From Chlamydomonas reinhardtii (taxonomy: Eukaryota > Chlorophyta > Chlorophyceae > Chlamydomonadales > Chlamydomonadaceae): DNA of 64,000 bases. Within the stretch, counting starts at the first letter, position 1. Every line of letters begins with the position of its first letter. Of the stretch, positions 59,701 to 64,000 are shown one piece after another. The stretch spans positions 7,675,193-7,739,192 of the forward strand of contig NC_057005.1 of the NCBI RefSeq assembly GCF_000002595.2. Direction: 5' to 3'. A program made the translations under genes and the position numbers. The notes beneath the pieces were generated by a model that ran no database searches, was not told the origin of the DNA, and saw nothing but the letters and a program-made list of their open reading frames with translations.

Positions 59701-61445
59701 GAGCCAGAGTCCAAGTCGTGAAAGCCAGGGCAGCTCCGGAACTCAGCGATTGCCCGGAACGCGACATGGCGACGACTGGCGCTCCACCCAGATTCACAGT
59801 CTCCTAGAATGTTAAGCAAGACAGCAGGAGTAGCCGTTAACTTGCAGAGATTGATGTGCAAGACAACTACCGGCTACTGGGTGCATTCCAGCTTCTGCAC
59901 ACACTGCTTTCCTCACCCTCTGTGTCCCCCTTCCCTTCCCGGCCCCGCACGCACCAGGATGAAATCCGCGTCCACAAAGTGCGCATCCGCGGTGGAGGTC
60001 ACTCGCAGGGGCACGGGGATCTTGTTCGTGTACGACCGCGCACTGTTGTACCAGTCGATGCGGCAGCCGCCCTGGATGGTGCAGGAAAAAGGCGAGATGT
60101 TGGGGGTGATGGGACATGGCATGCCTGATTTTGGCTCGTGTGTACGTGTACTCGCTGCGCCACATGACGAACAGTGACCCAGACAACATTCGCCTAACCG
60201 CTAAACGGTATCCTCTTACCGCCACGGCTGCTGCGGCCAGCTCCGACGGCGGAGTGATGCCGCCATCGCTGTTGATGGCGCAGCTGAAGCCGGATGAGGT
60301 GGCGGAGGACACAGGCACCAGCACACTGGCATACGCCTGCAGTTGCCGGCGATAGAGATGGGCACAGCGGAGGAAAGATCGCCCTGCACGGCTTAATATC
60401 GTAGGTACTGGAGGGTGGGCCAGCCCCAGACACGCACAGGAAGGCCGCAGTCGTGCTAGCTGACTGCTAGGAGCGTGCACTCACCCCTGCCGATGAGGCC
60501 TTGCCCACTTGCATCACAGCGGCTGCGGCGGTCTTCAGCGAGTTGCGGGTGGTGGTGGTGAACCGTGCGCTGGTCTTGAAGTCACCATCACCGCCAGTTA
60601 CGAGTTGGCTGTGTCGGGAGCCGGTTTGACAACAGACGCATCCAGCACACACGTTATTGGTACGTAAGCGGAATCATGTATGGCAGTGGCGTGTTGGATG
60701 TCTACGGTTCGCCTTTGATCGCTTGATGGCACAGGAGGATGCCTGTGGTCTGCGCGAATTACCGGTACCCGCTTGCATACCCCCGCACGCAGCCATGCAC
60801 GCACACCTTGCACTTACAATAACGCGTACATACCTGATTCTGCAGCAATCAGAATACACAATAGTGCAGGTCGCTGTGGGGAGCGGCGCCACGAAGACAG
60901 TCCTGAGTGTAGTGCAGTTGCGTGCAGGGCGGGTGGTGGTGGCGCGTTTAGTCCCAGCCACGTTTTCCTTAGCTGCCCATTTAACAAGAAATACACGCCA
61001 TTCGCAATCGGGCGAGGGACACACGGTGCAATGGGTCTGCCTCGGCACCGCCGACAATGGAGGCAGGACGACAGGCCTGTTGACAAAACAAACCTGGGGA
61101 GGCCAGCCAGCTCATACCCTTTAAGCTGGGGCGTGGCTGCTGGTGCATATAAGGCCACACGTAGGCAGCCCGTACGTGGGACCGAGCCGCAACTCGTGCG
61201 CGCGTGCGGGTCACGCATACCAGCACGTAAGCTCGCACTGACCCTACCTTACCGGTACCGGTATGCCGTATCGCACCTGGTGGTAGTGTAGGAGTTGCCG
61301 GCGGAATCCGTGCCCGACCCGATGATGTTGCCGGATGAGTACGACGTGGAGGCCGACACGCCGCACCCATTGACTCTGGTCGAATCCAAGTCGCCCGTCC
61401 TGAAGAGAAAAATGGTGTAGTCAGTTTGATCATCAAGGTCACAAG
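56773..61445 (-). CDS. Secreted/cell-wall-type protein with Ser-Pro-rich stalk, 5' end missing
   Basis: Seven exons: 61277-61445 (upper end tentative), 60485-60608, 60220-60336, 59955-60071, 59699-59803, 57688-59113, 56773-57551; phases close, 944 residues. The N-terminal part is Ser/Thr/Gly-rich with paired cysteines ([43 protein letters not shown]). Next comes an Ig-like segment ([16 protein letters not shown] ... [13 protein letters not shown]) resembling putative-Ig/cadherin-like repeats, then a stalk of about 120 residues of [15 protein letters not shown] units. Such stalks are hydroxyproline-glycosylated in volvocine cell-wall glycoproteins and pherophorins. After the stalk is a globular domain with many NxS/T sites (NGSSSGNTT) and paired cysteines. 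The extracellular role is inferred; no signal peptide is visible because the first exon was not found. The stalk is coded by SPEPP units in one frame over about 450 nt. Confidence 0.78.
58380..58880 (-). repeat. Ser-Pro repeat region ([10 protein letters not shown] units)
   Basis: 15-nt coding repeats, on the + strand reading GGCTCCGGGCTAGGCGGCT-like units, give an extensin-like stalk in the cell-wall-type protein gene. Units differ by silent and missense changes and some are expanded to poly-Pro. Confidence 0.9.
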
Positions 61446-61587
61446 CTCAAGTGGTGTCTGTGAAGGCCTTTGAGGAGCCGGGTTGGTCGGGTGCGATTGG
61501 GTGCGATTGGGTGCCTGGGTCAAAAGTTATGGATGGTCGCTTCCTTGAGTTTGATTGGCCCTGATTGGCTGGCCAGAGCTAAGTGTT

Positions 61588-61597
61588 ATATATAGCA
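61588..61597. promoter_or_regulatory. TATA box candidate
   Basis: TTATATATAG in a local AT-rich island, with CATAAATAG just downstream on +. It reads CTATATATAA on the minus strand. It lies about 145 nt upstream of the tentative first exon of the cell-wall-type gene on minus, or just before a short acidic open frame on plus. Orientation is undecided. Confidence 0.35.
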
Positions 61598-61604
61598 TAA
61601 ATAG

Positions 61605-61703
61605 GAGGCGGAGGCGGAGGCGGAGGCGGAGGCGAAGGCTAAGCAGGCGAAGGAGGTGGAGGTGGTGTCGCTCATTAGCGACAGCGACAGTGACGCGGCA
61701 TAG
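61605..61703 (+). other. Short Glu-Ala/acidic coding-like fragment
   Basis: After AAATAG an open stretch of 32 codons to TAG encodes five Glu-Ala units, then KAKQAKEVEVV and SLISDSDSD. VEVVSLISDSDSD fits the pattern of a SUMO-interaction motif (hydrophobic core plus acidic run). AAATAG could be a splice acceptor, which would make this a last exon, but no upstream exon was found. It may be a gene fragment or chance. GGAGGC repeats at 61604-61633 underlie the Glu-Ala part. Confidence 0.25.
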
Positions 61704-61799
61704 TACATGGTGTTTACATTGGTGCAGCGGTCTGCCATGCCTCGGGATGGGGCTTTGGTCCTTCGGGTACGTGATACGTTGTGTTAAGAGATTCTGCGT

Positions 61800-63650
61800 G
61801 GGCGAGCCTAGATAACTGCTATAGTGCTAGGGGCAACCCCATAGAGTTGGGCGCGGTTGGGTCACATGACTGCCAATTACTCTGTTAACATGGTATTGGT
61901 TGGCCTCAGCCATATGCTAGCCTATTGTGTAGCGCAGAGGCTCATTGGCTTCTTGGCTAGTGGAGCCTGCAGTCGGCTCTACACCGGCTTGCCCTAGCCG
62001 TACACGACACGCATGGGGGGGAGGGGCAGACCGCAATCCCGTCAAGCTCTCTCCGCAACACTCCCCCGCGGGCTGCACCTACCCACATCATCGACTACAA
62101 CAGCAACACTCCAACCTTGACTGCTCACCAGCTAAAGAACTGCTGCGAAACAGTAAAACACCATAGCCTCTTAGCGAAAATGACAAAGGGAAAAGCGCTG
62201 ACCTGATGTGGTCCGTTACTCCCCTACAATGGCTAACGTAACGCCGAAGAAGGCACGGCAACTCAACACATAACCGGCAAAGCACGCCAGGCATACCAAG
62301 ACAGGTTCCATAACACCCAGTAGGTCACCAGCCTACCTGGCCCCAATCATACGAACACCACGACCCACGCCGACACCGAAACCCCTCAAACAGATCACCA
62401 GTCTGCCGAGCCTTGTCACGTCAGATAGTCCTTGCCAACGTCAGCCTTTATCTAGAACATACCTTGCCTAGAGCCACCTCGTATAGGATACCCGCTATAC
62501 GCCAAGCCTACCGATTCTCCATGTGCGCACCATGGTTTGACACTGGCCCACGCCCTTCACTGAACGTCGGAAGCCAAGTCGATTCTCACTCCTTGCGGCT
62601 ACCTTACTGGTGCCTAAATGCTCAGGCCCTTCATGATAAGGCAATCTCGCACGGCCAATGCGAAGCACCTGTCTGATTGAGTCCTCACACGCTACGCACG
62701 CGTCCGCGCATACGTGAACAAGTCCGACATCCACCAAACCACACTGGAGGTGTGCTAAGCTCTACTGTTCAACTACTCCCCGACTCTCATGCTGCCTATC
62801 CACCAACAGCGGCGGTTTCGCCACTACCATCGCCACCGCACGCCTGGAAACCGCAACTCTCGTGTTCATAGGCTTCAGGCTGTTAGGCCGCCTACCCTTT
62901 TCACCACATCCCGAATCACTTCACAACTGATGTTCCCCACACACGTGCTGATCCGACTGACAGGCACTCCCCCGCGCACGGTATTGTACCACCTGACTCA
63001 ACACCAATGATATCGCATCCACGTGTGCTCCCCCCATGTTATGCTCGCACGCACTTCATGGTCACCTGGTTGACACCTTTCGTATACGCACAGCTCGCAC
63101 GCACTGCAGGTGTCCCTTTACCGTCGCACTGAAATCCCAGAAACTCCTCACGCTGACCACCTGCAACCAGTAAAGGCGCAACCCATGTGCCTGGGATTGT
63201 GACTGTCAGGCATCGTCATGAACAACATATCCCAAAAGCCAAACTGCTCGTCACGACAGATAACTACTGGAACACCTCGGGTAGCTCCCTGGTTTATACC
63301 CTTGCATGGGTTCCGGGTTGGGTCCTTGCATGGTGCATGGCACACGCACTCTCGGACTCCCCTACGTTCTCCCTTGCATACCGGTATATTTCTGACCGAT
63401 ATCTTAACACTCCCCCGCGGGCAGAACTCCATACTTTATTGCAATCGCTCCACAAGCAAGTCTCAGCATACCTTGTACGCTGTCCGCGTGTAGGCACTTG
63501 TGCTACTGCCAATCGTCTCATCTCATCCATCATAAGCACAATTGCTTACGGTGTCCTACTGCACCCCCTCCATCCCAACTTCCATCTACAACAGAACGGC
63601 TCCCCCGTGTCCGACGGCTCCCCCTTGTCAGACTGCTGCTGCATTCACTC
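61800..63650. other. Gene-poor, less GC-rich region
   Basis: Base composition is clearly lower in GC than the gene region. No open frame gives a recognisable protein and no splice structure was found. It may contain the missing 5' exon(s) of the cell-wall-type gene or remnants of mobile elements, but I could not identify any. Confidence 0.4.
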
Positions 63651-63660
63651 GTACCTACGG

Positions 63661-63910
63661 CTTCACTCACTGTGCCTGCGGTTTCACACACCGCATCATG
63701 CCGCACCACCGGCATCCTGGCTTCACTTGCCATGTTCGTTCATCTGACTTCACTTGCCAGTCGTGGATCCTTGCCAGTCCGTGACTTCACTCGCCACATG
63801 TGACTTCACTTGCCACATAGCAAACCACTCTCAGTGCACTTCACTCGTGCAAACAGTAGCAAAGCTTCACTCGCATTTGCTCACACAATCACAGGTGATT
63901 CACTCACACC
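63661..63910. repeat. Degenerate TTCACTYGCCA repeat cluster
   Basis: At least seven copies of CTTCACT(T/C)GC(C/A), at about 63661, 63721, 63748, 63785, 63806, 63839 and 63865, spaced about 20-60 nt, some extended to GACTTCACTTGCCACAT. It looks like an eroded minisatellite and may continue past the window edge. Confidence 0.75.
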
Positions 63911-64000
63911 TGCACCGAAAAGGCCACGCCGGCACGCATATCATGTGCAAACAAGAACTCACAATCACATAGTAATTATGCTCCCCAGGGACTCTGTCCA

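Noticed and set aside
61800-63650. Possible retrotransposon or other mobile element in the AT-richer right end
   Set aside because: Searched for reverse transcriptase, integrase or transposase motifs and terminal repeats in the open frames; none was recognisable.
1-64000. tRNA, rRNA, CRISPR or prokaryotic systems
   Set aside because: No cloverleaf, rRNA signature, regularly spaced direct repeats with spacers, or bacterial-type operon was seen; the whole window is eukaryotic nuclear DNA.

Overview
The window looks like nuclear DNA of a volvocine green alga, most likely Chlamydomonas reinhardtii or a close relative. It is GC-rich and its genes have many short GT-AG introns, with donors mostly GTGCGT, GTGAGG or GTGGGT and acceptors mostly GCAG. 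Exons carry long Gln, Ala and Gly runs, introns carry (TG)n and (CA)n tracts, and 3' ends use TGTAA rather than AATAAA. The products are eukaryotic or plastid: a gamma-tubulin complex protein, ribosomal P2, plastid GPAT, LSm8 and plastid thioredoxin z. From memory, unchecked, GPAT and RPP2 are neighbours on C. reinhardtii chromosome 2. All gene models were built by hand by matching open frames, splice sites and intron phases. In every multi-exon model with a defined start the phases close exactly.

Layout, left to right. 2-5532 (+): 3' part of a Gln/His/Pro-rich protein gene. It is convergent with 7697-20165 (-), a 17-exon gene for a GCP6-type gamma-tubulin complex component of about 2638 residues, with one 100-N assembly gap in an intron. 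21722-22524 (-): 60S acidic ribosomal protein P2. 24224-26230 (+): plastid glycerol-3-phosphate acyltransferase. 28286-28499 (-): a possible 50-residue membrane protein. 29616-34711 (+): a TPR/MYND/SET (SMYD4-like) protein. 36450-37472 (-): LSm8. 39321-40807 (+): plastid thioredoxin z. 42976-48220 (-): a 1666-residue protein of unknown function. 49857-54313 (-): a RING-finger protein. 56773-about 61445 (-): a secreted or cell-wall type protein with a Ser-Pro-rich stalk; its 5' end was not found. 61.8-64 kb is repetitive and gene-poor.

The genes are unrelated housekeeping genes and do not form one pathway. GPAT (first step of plastid glycerolipid synthesis) and thioredoxin z (plastid transcription and redox) act in the chloroplast. 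GCP6 acts at the basal body or microtubule-organising centre, P2 in translation and LSm8 in U6 snRNP assembly. Several genes are arranged head to head (RPP2/GPAT, small gene/SMYD4-like, LSM8/TRXz), and others tail to tail. No operon, phage, CRISPR or prokaryotic system is present. The most unusual structures are an inverted double copy of an exon inside an intron of the RING gene, a GC-AG intron, and an isolated SUMO-interaction-like acidic tail beside a TATA box near 61.6 kb.
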